From: Glomus cerebriforme | Taxonomy: Eukaryota; Glomeromycota; Glomeromycetes; Glomerales; Glomeraceae | Length of the DNA stretch: 51,071 bases | Direction: 5' to 3' | Assembly: GCA_003550305.1 (NCBI GenBank) | Contig: QKYT01000005.1 | Location: forward strand, 354,284-405,354 | In this document: piece after piece, positions 1-10,440 of the stretch | How the letters are laid out: each line of letters opens with the position of its first letter | How positions within the stretch are numbered: the first letter of the stretch is position 1 | Position numbers and translations under genes: made by a program | The notes under the pieces: model-generated | Database searches by the model: none | Seen by the model: only the letters and a program-made list of their open reading frames with translations | What the model was told of the DNA's origin: nothing

Positions 1-103
1 AAAAAAAAAGATTTTTAGATAGATAAGATCAATTTGCACCTGATCGTAAAAAAATCTCAAATTCTGATTGGCCGGCCCATCCCCCCCTTTTGCTACGGGC
101 GTC

Positions 104-325
104 CCCATATACGTTTTTTTCTTCTTTATCAGTTTCTCTTTCATAACAACTATTACAATAATATGGAAAATAAATGTCACTTTTTTGATTACAACTTTCA
201 CATAAAATAAGTTCATAATCTTAAATTTTGCAAATCTTTCATCAAAATCCAAATCATAATCTGATATTTTTAAAACAGCTGTCTTTTCTTTTTAAATATC
301 TTTTTCTAAAAATGTGATGTATTTT
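104..325 (-). pseudogene. Truncated relic of kinase 5' end (copy C)
   Basis: Read on the minus strand, this stretch aligns with the first exon of the kinase genes at 8601 (copy A) and 35059 (copy B). Recognisable pieces are the residues around SDYDLDFDERFAKF, the first Cys pair, and the lysine/glutamate run before the second Cys pair. The sequence upstream of the start matches too (AT-rich leader with the run aaaaatataaaaat). The start codon is no longer present in the leader context, there are indels that break the frame, and homology stops near position 104-110, before the kinase domain. It is therefore a 5' fragment of a dead family member. The upstream homology continues to about position 1431. 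The truncation is within the window, not caused by the window edge. Confidence 0.75.
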
Positions 326-1431
326 TATATTTTTAATCGAGGCCTATATAACAAACTTAAATATGTGAGATATACCATATATGTTTATTATAATGTATAG
401 TATATCAAAAAGAAAATTTTTTTTTCAGTTTTTCAGAGTTGCAAAATTAAATTTTAAAAAGATAAAGGTCCAAATTGGGGTATTCAAAGAAAGAAAAAAA
501 ATTTTGTTATTAACACTAACCAAATTTATCATCATTGACTTTACTGCGACAAAAACTTGTGGAATGTTAACTTTATTCGAATAGTACAAAAATTGTGACG
601 ATCATACAGTACAATACGCAATTTTTTAAAATTTTATTTTCCCTATTGAAAATATTTAAGAATATTAATTAGGAACTATGTAACTACATTGTAATGACTA
701 TATTTTAAATTTTTTTTAATGACTATATTATTAATTATTCTAAATTGTTGTAATAAATTTATTATGTCTGCTATTTCTGTATTCTGTATTATAAAATATA
801 TTATTAATGTAGTTATTTGTTTCTATAGTTGAAAATTAATTATTTCTATAATTATCTCTTTTTAGCCCTCAAATTACGTTTAACCTTGCAAACTTAATAA
901 TTGCAACAAGCTCAAAAATTCCATCAATAAGTCTTTTTTTTTGCAATGATTTTCTTTTCTAATACATCATAGTAAATTCTGAGTTATCTCAATCTTTTAT
1001 AATTTGCTGAGAACCTCTGTTTTGATATTCATATATCCAAATTTTAATAATTCATCCAATAAAATGTTTGAGATTTTCAGCACTTTGTCTTGAATCAACT
1101 TTCATTAGATAATAACAACGTTACTCTCAATTCTGAATCATTATTATGTGATGAAGTTGTTTTTCAACCATTTTAAAGATTCTTTAAATATTTCAAACCA
1201 ATGAACATTATTTCAACAAGTCTGGTTTCTTACTCTCCAAAAAAATATCTCTTATCATTTTAACATCTTTAATATTCCAGAAGATAATAATAATATCAAA
1301 CACTAAAAACCTTTAAATTCCAAAAATTTGGTTACTCCTTTTGCATTATTACTAATTTTGAACAAGATGTTCTTCCTGTCTTGATAAATGTCTTTTTGAA
1401 TCAGCATATTAGCAATAGAAAACTTGAGTCT
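326..1431 (-). repeat. Duplicated kinase upstream region, copy C
   Basis: This gene-free stretch is a diverged copy of the sequence upstream of the two larger kinase copies. Matching blocks lie at about 440-600 (with 8740-8880 and 34840-34960), 830-910 (with 8990-9090 and 34735-34800), 1010-1130 (with 34500-34665 only) and 1318-1431 (with 9160-9265 and 34250-34375). It has the same orientation as copy A and is inverted relative to copy B. A short open frame at 381-584 on the plus strand lies inside this duplicated non-coding sequence and is not a gene. Confidence 0.7.
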
Positions 1432-2641
1432 AAACCAAACCGGCCAGATAGGAGATACTCAACTAACTGACCGGTATTACTGATATTTCCTTGCCCGATA
1501 TGAGGAAGATCTCATATAAAGATAACGAGGAGGAATTTAAAGGGATCTTTAAGAGTTCTATGTTAGATATTTGGTTTATTCATGCGTTCACAGATAATAT
1601 TAAACGGATTCCATCCCTCATAAATTTTTACCTTTTCATGAATGCGTGATGCCCATGAATGAAATGTTTTTGCCTGATAATGAGTCAATTGTTAATGTTA
1701 AGTGTTATTCTTTTCATAATTATACTAGTTTACACAAAAATTCTTTTTGTGAATTTGGAGATAAGTGTTTTATTTTCTGTAATTATCAGTATTTTTAAAA
1801 TTATCAGAATCTATTAATATATTATATTAATAATTTTTGAAAAAAAATTTGATAATAAGTAACATCTGCATAATAATATTCTACTAAGTGTGTCATTTTC
1901 TTTAAACTATAACTATATAAGTTTTTGAAAATGATCAGATTATCCATATGGGTTAATATTTTTTGAAAAGAATCGAAGAATACCAGAATTTTTGAAAAGA
2001 ATTGATAAATTCTAAAGAATATCGAACTTTACTAATTATTAAAAAAAAAAGATTATTTGACGTGAGATACATTTGGAAATTCTTCAGTATTTCGGATAAA
2101 TTACTCTTCTTGTTATAATCTATCGGCACATTAAATTTTTTTTTCACGTCACAAAAGTTTTGCGCAGTATTGTACTTTCGATGCATACAATAATTTTTTC
2201 TAAAATGGAATGTAAAAATGAACTAATTATGTCATCTCAGAGATATTCTCTTGTGGAATTTAGAATGGGGTAAATTATTTTGAAAATTTAATGTTTGTAG
2301 AAGATGATGTAAGCAATATTAATGATAAAAATAAATTAGCTGTAGAATTTTTTTGGAAATGTAAGAAAGTGATGAAATATTATGATGCAGGAATTCACAT
2401 TAAATGGCTTAGGATCCGCGTACTCTCTCCCTTGAGAGCATGTTATATATTTCGCTGTCTATCTTTACAATTTTTTATTACTCCAAAAATTAATAAAATT
2501 TAACTTTGTTTACGCTTGTTATTTTTTTTAAATCTTGTAGCTATTATGGAATTGTTTTGAGAACAAATACAATATTTATTCAATACAAATAATTTTATTA
2601 TTAAACTAATACAAATGCGAAAAATAATGAACTACATTTCA
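1432..2641. other. Intergenic; possible short coding relics
   Basis: No complete gene is visible. On the plus strand, 1500-1649 is an open stretch of 49 codons (begins MRKISYKDNEEEF, ends at TGA), and 2291-2503 is a 70-codon open frame (begins MFVEDDVSNINDKNK). Both have a fairly protein-like composition rather than Phe/Lys/Asn/Ile noise. I do not recognise either and they are not linked by a convincing splice pattern. They may be remnants of one decayed plus-strand gene, or chance. Confidence 0.3.
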
Positions 2642-4915
2642 TTACTGTTGATGAGAAGAAAATTCATTTAAGAAATTATTTAATCCCTTTTTGTTGACCA
2701 TACCAGATTCAAAAGTAAATTCTTGAATTCCAACACCACAAATTTTTCGAGTTCCCGTTGAACAAACACACCCAATAGCATACCTTGTCTTGGCATTAAA
2801 TTCTGTATGATTAGCATAATGTTCATTATTAAATACTTGATTTATTGCTTCTCGTATTAAAGTCATGATTGCTTGATTACTTGTTGTTTTTGGTGGATCA
2901 TAGCGCTTGAATTCAATGTAATAAATGGCATTCTCAGTCATTATCCACATATCAGTTTGACCTTGACTTGTAGCATCCTCACTTCGAAATTGCTGTCCAA
3001 TATAACACACTAACATATGGACATGTGAATGGTAATAACCTTCGTAGTTCCCTGCATGCTGGCTTTCATTATATGGGATAGAAGCTAAATCATTATTAAA
3101 CTTTAACATAAATTCTATGAATTTATCTTCCTTAAGAAGTTTTGCTAGTATATGAATTCGCTTCCATGCAGTTTCTACTGAAGTATTGTCTAAGTTAGCC
3201 CAGAGTTCGCATATCAAAGATTCTTTCACTTCAGCATTTGGAATTTCAAGAATCAAACATTGTTCATCATCATCATCTGTTTTCTGTTGCTTGATAGTCA
3301 AATAACCAGTTTGGAATAATAATGACACGAGAAGCTCTGATGGTTTTTGTACATCACCAACATCAACAGGTACAACTAATCTCTTTTTTATCATGATTTC
3401 ATTTACGACATTCTTGACATGTTTCATATCAATCAATCTAGCTAAAAATTTGGTTTTCCCTTTTTGAATCCAAAAGTTTTCATATTCAAAGTTATCAAAA
3501 AAGCTGCAAATGCTATATGGGTTATACACTTTAATTTTACCATCCCAGGAGTAACCATTATATTTTTTCTGAAGCTTATTCATAATATCTTGCTCACTAC
3601 AGTGATCTGATTGGCAGAGATTTGATAGTTTGTCTCCAAATACTTTTATTATCTCATCATTTGTGAAACCGTATGCCCCAGATAATTCATTACTTAATGT
3701 CACATCCTTGAGATTATTTAATTCTGAAAATAAACCTAAATGTGCAAACATTGTTACACCTGTTACAAAAAGAAATTTAACTTTATTTTGGAGTGCCTTT
3801 ATTACTTCAAAGAAACTCTTTAATACTTCATGGTTATCTTGTGCAATATTTGGATTCTCTTTCTCGATACCAAAGACATTTAATAGTGGTGAATCATATT
3901 CGTCTATGAGGATTACCACTTGTTTATATATATTATCATCATCATTAGCTAGTGACATAATTAATTTAAAAATGGCACTCTTAACATTATCATCATTCAT
4001 GAAGTTGGTGTCATATTTCGCTCCAATCGATTGTAATACTCGAATCAAGTCCTTTTTTAACACCTCGGGTCCTTCGTCTGATGTTAACAAAGAAAAGTCG
4101 AGCCTGATGACCGGGATTGAAGGCAAGTCCTTACCCCATTTCTCCACTTTACCATTGACAGAAATGTCTGGTGGATGATCTCGTATGTACAGATTCTCGA
4201 AGAGATTATATTGAACCAAGAAGAAAGATTCGACCATTGAGAGAAACATCGATTTGCCAAATTTTCGAGGCCATGATACGAAATATTGACCACTATTTAA
4301 CTCAAGCCGAGTTAACCATTCCGTTTTGTCTACATATAATTTGTGATACTCGCGCACCCTTTTGAACTCTGATTCTGACACGGGGACCTTCTGATCTTTA
4401 TTACTCGAACCTTGAATAACAGATGCTTCCTTAGGATTTTCTTTCCAAAGGCGCCTTTTTTTCATTGGTGGTTCTTTGTGAGAGAATGGGAAAAAAATAG
4501 AAAGAAAGAACGAGCTAATTAATAAAAGATCCACGAATTTCTTGTTTGAGAGGTAAAACGTTGGGAGACACTTACCAGTGGTGGTGGGCGGTGGCGATTG
4601 TACGATTATGTGGACATGTTCTGGTGAAAGATTACAATTTTCAGGGAAATATTTAGTAATTTTTAACATTGGGTCTAAGAACACTGCATCTGAATTAGCA
4701 ACATCAAATTTGGCATTGGACATAAGCGTCTTCAGTCTCTCATCTCCAGCAGGAATATTAACTTTCCATAAATCCAGTTTGTCGGAGTCAATATCACGAA
4801 AATCATTTTCTTTCTTCTTCTTGATTTCATCTTTGAGGAATGAAATGTTAGAGACTTTTCGGATATCGATATCAAGATAAAAAAAACCTCCTCCTAAAAT
4901 TAAACAGCCTAGCAT
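2642..4915 (-). CDS. Crinkler-like protein: CRN header + AAA-ATPase-like NTPase + PD-(D/E)XK nuclease
   Basis: Exons on the minus strand are 4915-4576 and 4473-2642. Splicing the 102-base intron (gtaagt...aaag) gives 723 residues. Residues 1-110 look like the Crinkler (CRN) header: it opens with CLILG, has DLWKVNIP at 48-55 and ends with the HVHIIVQSPP block at 100-109, matching the HVLVxxP end of CRN headers. A basic stretch KKRR follows at about 118-121, a possible nuclear signal. Residues 150-380 form an AAA-ATPase-like domain with a P-loop variant WPRKFGKSMFL (181-191) and Walker B VILIDEYDSPL (300-310). The C-terminus has a PD-(D/E)XK signature: D621 in GQTDMW and E634-x-K636 in YIEFKRY. 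Known CRN proteins with NTPase plus nuclease C-termini are proposed nuclear effectors in interorganismal conflict. That role here is inferred. No signal peptide is evident. Confidence 0.85.
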   Translation of the reverse strand: MLGCLILGGGFFYLDIDIRKVSNISFLKDEIKKKKENDFRDIDSDKLDLWKVNIPAGDERLKTLMSNAKFDVANSDAVFLDPMLKITKYFPENCNLSPEHVHIIVQSPPPTTTGKCLPTFYLSNKKFVDLLLISSFFLSIFFPFSHKEPPMKKRRLWKENPKEASVIQGSSNKDQKVPVSESEFKRVREYHKLYVDKTEWLTRLELNSGQYFVSWPRKFGKSMFLSMVESFFLVQYNLFENLYIRDHPPDISVNGKVEKWGKDLPSIPVIRLDFSLLTSDEGPEVLKKDLIRVLQSIGAKYDTNFMNDDNVKSAIFKLIMSLANDDDNIYKQVVILIDEYDSPLLNVFGIEKENPNIAQDNHEVLKSFFEVIKALQNKVKFLFVTGVTMFAHLGLFSELNNLKDVTLSNELSGAYGFTNDEIIKVFGDKLSNLCQSDHCSEQDIMNKLQKKYNGYSWDGKIKVYNPYSICSFFDNFEYENFWIQKGKTKFLARLIDMKHVKNVVNEIMIKKRLVVPVDVGDVQKPSELLVSLLFQTGYLTIKQQKTDDDDEQCLILEIPNAEVKESLICELWANLDNTSVETAWKRIHILAKLLKEDKFIEFMLKFNNDLASIPYNESQHAGNYEGYYHSHVHMLVCYIGQQFRSEDATSQGQTDMWIMTENAIYYIEFKRYDPPKTTSNQAIMTLIREAINQVFNNEHYANHTEFNAKTRYAIGCVCSTGTRKICGVGIQEFTFESGMVNKKGLNNFLNEFSSHQQ
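4474..4575 (-). other. Stop-free 102-nt intron in the Crinkler-like gene
   Basis: The donor is gtaagtg and the acceptor cacaaag on the minus strand. The intron falls in phase 1 at the boundary between the CRN header and the NTPase part. It is a multiple of three and has no in-frame stop, so an unspliced transcript would encode 34 extra residues including the hydrophobic run LLLISSFFLSIFFPF. Splicing restores a low-complexity linker running directly into MKKRRLW. I favour the spliced form because of the near-consensus donor and the unsuitable hydrophobic insert. Confidence 0.75.
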
Positions 4916-5699
4916 GATATTATATCTGATATTATATCTGAAAATGAGGATTAAGAAAAGAAAGAGTTTTGGGAATTTTTAGGCATTATATACTGTATAT
5001 AGCATATATAGCTTATAACTTTGAGTCATAGAGTCATACTACACGTCATACAATTAAGTACCTTTTTAGCTGTGACTACAAATTAATAACTAATAATAAT
5101 AAATATGAATTGTGACACTTTGTGTATTCAACAAAAAATTAGAAGAGTTATCCAAATATTTCGTGACTAATAGTAAATGCCTAGTTGACGACCCTTTTTT
5201 CAGTTCATAGAATAAAAAAAATATATACAAATATACCAGTACAATAAAAAATGGTTTCGAAAAAAATTTTCACCAGTACCGGGTATTTATAAAAATTTTC
5301 AGTCGCACGATTATATTTGTGTGATCTAACTTGTAGCTGGATTTTACACAATACCTTTTTTCTTACTCCGACCACCAATATTTTCTCTGGGCTTAAACGT
5401 TATAGGCTCGCTTAGAAGAAGCCGACATATTGCAGTTTGAAGGAAGCGTTGATGAAGAAATTATTGAAGTCCGGACGATGCAATTAAAGTATGAGGAAAT
5501 ATACTATTATTTTCAGTTGTATGTGGTTGTGCATTTACAAGAAAACGATTTTAACTAATGACTATTTTCCGTACAGCATTTATTATCATCACGAAAGGCA
5601 ACAACATAAATTTCTGGTGAGTTTACTAAATGATGTTGATTTATTTGATACTGCAATACATATTAATATCAGCGGTACGCAAACTTTAATATTTAAATA
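4916..5699. other. Intergenic region upstream of the Crinkler-like gene
   Basis: This holds the presumed 5' flank of the minus-strand Crinkler-like gene (4916-5050, with TATATA-rich sequence). A short coding-like stretch on the plus strand at about 5407-5553 contains RLEEADILQFEGSVDEE and ends at a stop. It is too short and isolated to call a gene. Nothing else is recognisable. Confidence 0.3.
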
Positions 5700-5905
5700 A
5701 TCGTGTGGAATATAATCATGATAATATTGGATTAATTCATTAATCATTAAATTCATTTTATTTCTAGAGGAAGCTGTGGAGGAAATGGAGGAATAGGTGG
5801 AAATGGTGTAGGTATTTCAACTATATATATTTATCGTATTATTTTGTTGTAAAAAACACATAAAAATTATTTAAAAATTGTTTAAACAGATGGTTTGATT
5901 TTACA
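5700..5905 (+). pseudogene. Relic of a Gly-rich protein gene (fragment 1)
   Basis: The stretch matches 9822-9970 over about 150-200 bases, including a tttatttctag splice acceptor, a short Gly-rich exon (about 5766-5805, reading as runs of G, N and I) and the following intron. Only this small piece of the gene is present. It is evidently a fragment of the same multi-exon gene family as the relic at 9822-10440. Confidence 0.5.
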
Positions 5906-6704
5906 CTGTATTCAAAATTTTATTTATCAAAAAACATATTACCTGAATCCTTCTTTATGAATATCACTAAGACCCATGCGATTTCATTTAGAATTTGAGG
6001 CTTATTTTTCCTGCCTAATTTATTAAAAACACTACCGTATTTAATTGTTGTCTTAAATTACCATTTTCTGCATACAATCATTAACATCTTAAAGATCGCA
6101 CAATCATAGAATCATAGACATTTTTTTTTAAAAAAAAAATAATAAATAATAGGGCAGATTATGTTTTTGAATCTAGGATAAAATCCATTTACCAATTATT
6201 TATTATTAAATATGTTCTTTTGTCTTCTCAAAAATTTAACTCTGCAAAAGTAGTCCATATTATATATATACTGTAGGATATTGTATTATTGTTTAATTTG
6301 ATATCATTATCTTTCATTAATCATATTTTAAGTAAGAAGGCAATTATTAATAAATAAAAGTCGTTGCCAATTTATTCAATAATTGTTGTTTACATTGTAC
6401 CAAAATGGTTATAATTTAAAAGTCTAAATTTTAAAGTTTATTATATATTTACTAATTTATCGGTACATTGATTTTTCTCTAAGAAAATCTGGCTTTGCTG
6501 ACACTTGATTTTTTTTATCACGTATTGGTACAACAAAAGTCTAATTATTATATACTAAATAAATCACTCCAAGTGTGATTTAATTAAAGATATGATAACT
6601 GATAATTTGCCCATATTACACGTCTTTTGGTTTTAAAAAAAAAAAAAAATTTTTTTTTTTGTGTACAATCTTAAATTTACCACATATTACTTTTTTGTTA
6701 TTTT
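5906..6704. other. AT-rich intergenic sequence
   Basis: No open frame or recognisable repeat is seen. The stretch contains several homopolymer runs (for example T/A runs at 6120-6140 and 6636-6660). It separates a Gly-rich relic from the 3' end of kinase copy A. Confidence 0.5.
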
Positions 6705-6880
6705 TTTAACAATAAAAAAAATAAATTTATTTATTCTTTATGGATAACGAATGGTAATTCTTAAAATGAAATATTGCTATAGATTATAAAGTAATAAATA
6801 TAAAATAAAAAAATATATATCATAAAAAGACAAAAACTTTTTTAAAAAAAAGTTTAATTTAAAATATTTCCGCTTTAAAT

Positions 6881-8601
6881 TTACTTTTTACAACCAACAT
6901 CTAAATATCAAACGAACAATTAATTTAATTAATTACATAATACTGTAAACAAAATAAAATCTTTCTTACCTAATTTACTTAAATCAGTAACAATACAATC
7001 AAAACATTCTGAAGTATAAGTATTAATTTCTTTTATGATTAAAAAATAATTTAGTGATTTTTAATTTTAATAAAATAAAATAAAATAGAAATAATTTACC
7101 CGCTGTATTCCTTGAAGATATAAATCCTTCCTGATTTAAACAATTTACAGGTTCGGGTAAATTTGATAAATTAAGAAGTCGACTTGTGTAAATTGCTTGA
7201 GTATGTGTTTTATATAATTGTGTTTTTGTTGTTTTCGTTGTTGATTTTGTAATAGGAGTAAAATTATATGTTAATTCTTTAGTTTCTTTAAATTTATTTA
7301 TGTTCATATTAAAATAGTCATCAACTTGTTTAGAAGATGGACGATTTTCTGGAATTGCATCCCAACATTTTTGAATTAATTCTTTTAGAGAGTCTGGTGT
7401 TTCATCTCTTATTTTTGGACGTTTACCACGACAAATATCCAATGCAAGATAATGATCATGTGGTTCATCATTAAATGGAGGAATTATAGAAATTATTTCA
7501 TTCATAATAATACCCAATGAATATATATCAGATTTCTTTGTATATTCTTTTCCACGTAATATTTCAGGTGCCATGTATGGCATTACTCCATAAATCTTTT
7601 TAGATGATTTTTCATCTACTGGTTTGCAAAATCCAAAATCACTAATCCATGAATATTTGGATTGTAAAATATTACCCAAGTGAAGATCTTTATGAATTAA
7701 ATTAATATCATGAATAGTAAAAAGTCCTAAACTGATATTATATATAATAAATAATTTTTGATTCCAAGTTAATGAACNAAAATTTTGATCAAGGTAAGAA
7801 CGTAAACTACCATCTTCATAAAAATATAATACTAGTGCATAATTCTGTGTATTAGGTTCTTTAGTAACTCCATAACAATGAACTGTACCAATATATCTAT
7901 TACATTTTTTGAAAAATTTTAACTATAAATTTGAATAAAAAATAAATGAATAGAAAAGTATAAAAATAATTTCATTGATATTTATTTATTTTACAAACCT
8001 CATTTATAAAATCTTCACTTATATTATCTGATGAATTATTGAATACTTTTAAAGCAACTTTAAATGGTTTGGATCTTTCCCAGCTATTAGATTCTTTTTA
8101 ATATATCCATCAATCCAAGTAGCTGAATATACTTTAGAAAAGCCTCCTTCAGCTAAATATTTAAATATCATAAAACTTATCATATGGAATCCATTCTAAT
8201 ATCTTACGTAATCTTTCATGTGAAAGTTGAATATCTTGTATTAATTTGTCAATATCTTTATTTCCACTAGTCCACTTTTCAAAATCTTGTTGTAAGTGTT
8301 TTATATTACAAGATTTACATCCATAATCATACGTATTTGTTTGAAAACATTCTTTACATTTTCCATATTTCATACGTTTTTTTTCTTCTTCATCAGATTC
8401 ATTCTCATAACAATATTCACAATAATATTTACAACAACAATGAGAAATATCAATTTTTTGATTACAATTTTCACATAAAACAAGGTCATAATCCTTAAAT
8501 TTTGCTTCTCTTTCATCCAAATCCAAATCATAATCTGATAATTTAAAAACTACAACATTCTCCTCACATAAATTATTATCAATAGAGTTTACTTCTGACA
8601 T
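6881..8601 (-). pseudogene. Protein kinase with Cys-pair N-terminus, copy A, frame-broken
   Basis: Exons by alignment with copy B are 8601-7999, 7922-7100, 7029-6970 and 6900-6881 on the minus strand. Exon 2 has the same length as in B (823 bases) and stays open. It carries the catalytic loop IHKDLHLGN and DFGFCKP. The N-terminus begins MSEVNSIDNN and has CENC, CEYC, CKEC and CKSC pairs and the QQDFEKWTSGN block. The frame breaks in exon 1: one extra T near 8160 makes GATATT run into TAA just before the Gly-rich loop. About ten bases near 8095-8100 are missing, which restores the frame about 60 bases later. As written, the protein stops after 146 residues, before the kinase domain. A sequencing error is possible; one base in exon 2 (7778) is an N. 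The intact paralogue is at 35059. Confidence 0.75.
7778..7778. other. Ambiguous base (N)
   Basis: A single undetermined base lies inside exon 2 of kinase copy A. Copy B has T on the corresponding plus-strand position (AGT, serine, in the coding sense). It shows that the assembly is not fully resolved at this locus, which matters when judging the nearby frame break. Confidence 0.95.
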
Positions 8602-9821
8602 GATTATTTTTATATTTTTAAATCGAAGTTAACTACATCAAATTTTATTTTAATGTGTAAAAATTTTTTTAAATTAGACTATTTTTTAAATCCACTTGAT
8701 TTTAGTCCAAAAAAAAAAAAAATAAATAAATGAATTTTTTGACCTTAAAAATTTTTTTCGTTCACGCTAACCAAATTTATCGCCATTAACTTTACTGCGA
8801 CGAAACACATGAAAGGCTTGTGAAATGTTGCTTAACTATATTCGGATAGTCCAAATTGTGACGATCATATAATACGATTCAAATTTTGTCTTCTAAAAAA
8901 GATGATAAATTATTATTTTATAATATGGATCAAGAAAGATTCAAACTTTAAAAAATTTTAAATTGAAAAATTAAAAAAAAAATCAAATTTTTTATTTTCT
9001 GCAATTATTTCTTTTCCGGCTTTCAAATCACGTTTAACACTCGTTTAACCTTGCAAACTTAATAATTACCAAACCTGCAACATTGCAAACAAGCTAAATA
9101 GTCAACTAATAAACTGAACAACAACTGACAGGACAAGTCACCCTCAACCTAAATAAATTCTAAAAATTTGGTTATTATTACATAATTACCAATTTTGCAC
9201 ATGTTCTTCCTGTCTCGATAAATGTCTCATATTAGCATTATATTAGCATTAGAGAACTTGCCAATTGCCATCTCCAAAATTCTACAAAGAACTACTACAT
9301 TATACACTTATCAATTTGAAAATATTTTCAGTATTAGGATGATATTGGTATTATCAGCAGAAGGTCTCAACGATGTTGCAAAGTTAGTTTGAAATTATCT
9401 TTGTGAAATTACTCGTCGACTGTTGGGGGATGATTAGTTTAGTTTACATATTTACAAACACCGGTATAGCTTTGTGTATAGAATGCCTGGTCTTGTGATT
9501 CTTTATTTTGCTACATTTAATTGGAAACTCAATTAGCCGATTCTTTTTAGATTTACATTATTTTCTATATTTGGTTTAGACTTCGATTTATGAAATGCAA
9601 AAAAAATGCATAAAATTTAAATGAAAAGACTAATTTGGTCGTCATTTGAACGTTATTTATATAGCATATTAGAAAGGTTCCTTCTTCGTAAGATATTGTT
9701 ATAATACAAATACATATAAATGGATGTTACAGATATAATTCTCTAATGGACGCGATGGTAGTAGCATATATCAAGCTAATTCAGGTTCAAACATACAAGT
9801 TACAAAAACTTATTCAAATGG

Positions 9822-10440
9822 TCATGTGGAATATATTATCTTGATTAATTTATTTTATTTCTAGAAGCACAGAGGAAATGGTGCAAGTATGTTCAATTAT
9901 TTATTGTATAATATTATTGTAACAAACACTTAAAAATTATTTAACAATTGTTCAAATAGACGGTTGTAATGGCATTAATGAAACTGATGCAATAAGATAT
10001 TCAGATGGACAGGTGGTCGTGGAGGACGAAAAAGTTCAGGAGGTAACGATGATCATTAAAATAAAACAATATTCATATATTGATGTTGCTTAATGATTTT
10101 AATGTATCGGGCAGTGATAATGGTGGGTATCATGAAATTGGAGGAAGAGTTGGTAGTGTGAAAATTCATATTCTTGGACAGAAATGATACCTGCAATATA
10201 TGAACATCCAAGTAATAATGCATTAACCACTCATAATAGTAATTACAATCTATTGTAGAACTGATATCACAATTGAATGTTGATGTTATTGTTAATTTAA
10301 AATTATAATTGGTGATGGTTCTGGTAGTTATAATGCATTAACTATATATAATGGATCTCCTGCCAAATATCTTAATTCTCAAAAAATCAAACTCTGATAT
10401 TTATTATCGTAGAATTGATGAAGTTCCGTCATATACATGG
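9822..10440 (+). pseudogene. Decayed multi-exon Gly-rich protein gene (fragment 2)
   Basis: Several short coding-like blocks follow one another in different frames, separated by intron-like sequence: a Gly/Asn-rich exon near 9866-9888, a block with DGCNGINETDAIRYSDG near 9958-10010, one with DNGGYHEIGGRVGSVKIHI near 10112-10180, one with GSGSYNALTIYNGSPAKYL near 10318-10380, and one with SDIYYRRIDEVPSYTW near 10392-10438. Frames shift between blocks and no single splice model joins them. The beginning matches 5700-5905. I read this as a dead copy of a Gly-rich secreted or structural-type family, function unknown. Confidence 0.5.

Larger units (their letters stand above)
6705..9715 (-). repeat. 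Segmental duplication arm A (inverted relative to 33795-36937)
   Basis: About 3 kb here match 33795-36937 in inverted orientation. The match covers the whole kinase gene, about 180 bases of 3' flank (the Ggataacgaa block near 6740 matches 36880) and roughly 1.1 kb of 5' flank. Landmarks in the flank include the shared block around 9410-9480 (gtcgactgttggggatga type sequence) and 9590-9680. Arm A lacks about 290 bases that are present in arm B at 34372-34665 and also, diverged, in copy C. Confidence 0.85.

Noticed and set aside
381..584. 67-codon plus-strand open frame
   Set aside because: It lies in the non-coding upstream part of kinase copy C, and the matching sequence in copies A and B does not keep the frame open.
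3630..4178. 182-codon open frame on the plus strand opposite the Crinkler-like gene
   Set aside because: It is the mirror of the conserved NTPase coding sequence and has no domain of its own.
7023..7679. 218-codon frame starting MGNILQSK as a separate gene
   Set aside because: It starts in the middle of the kinase catalytic loop (HLGN) and is only the 3' part of exon 2 of kinase copy A; its last residues are intron translation.
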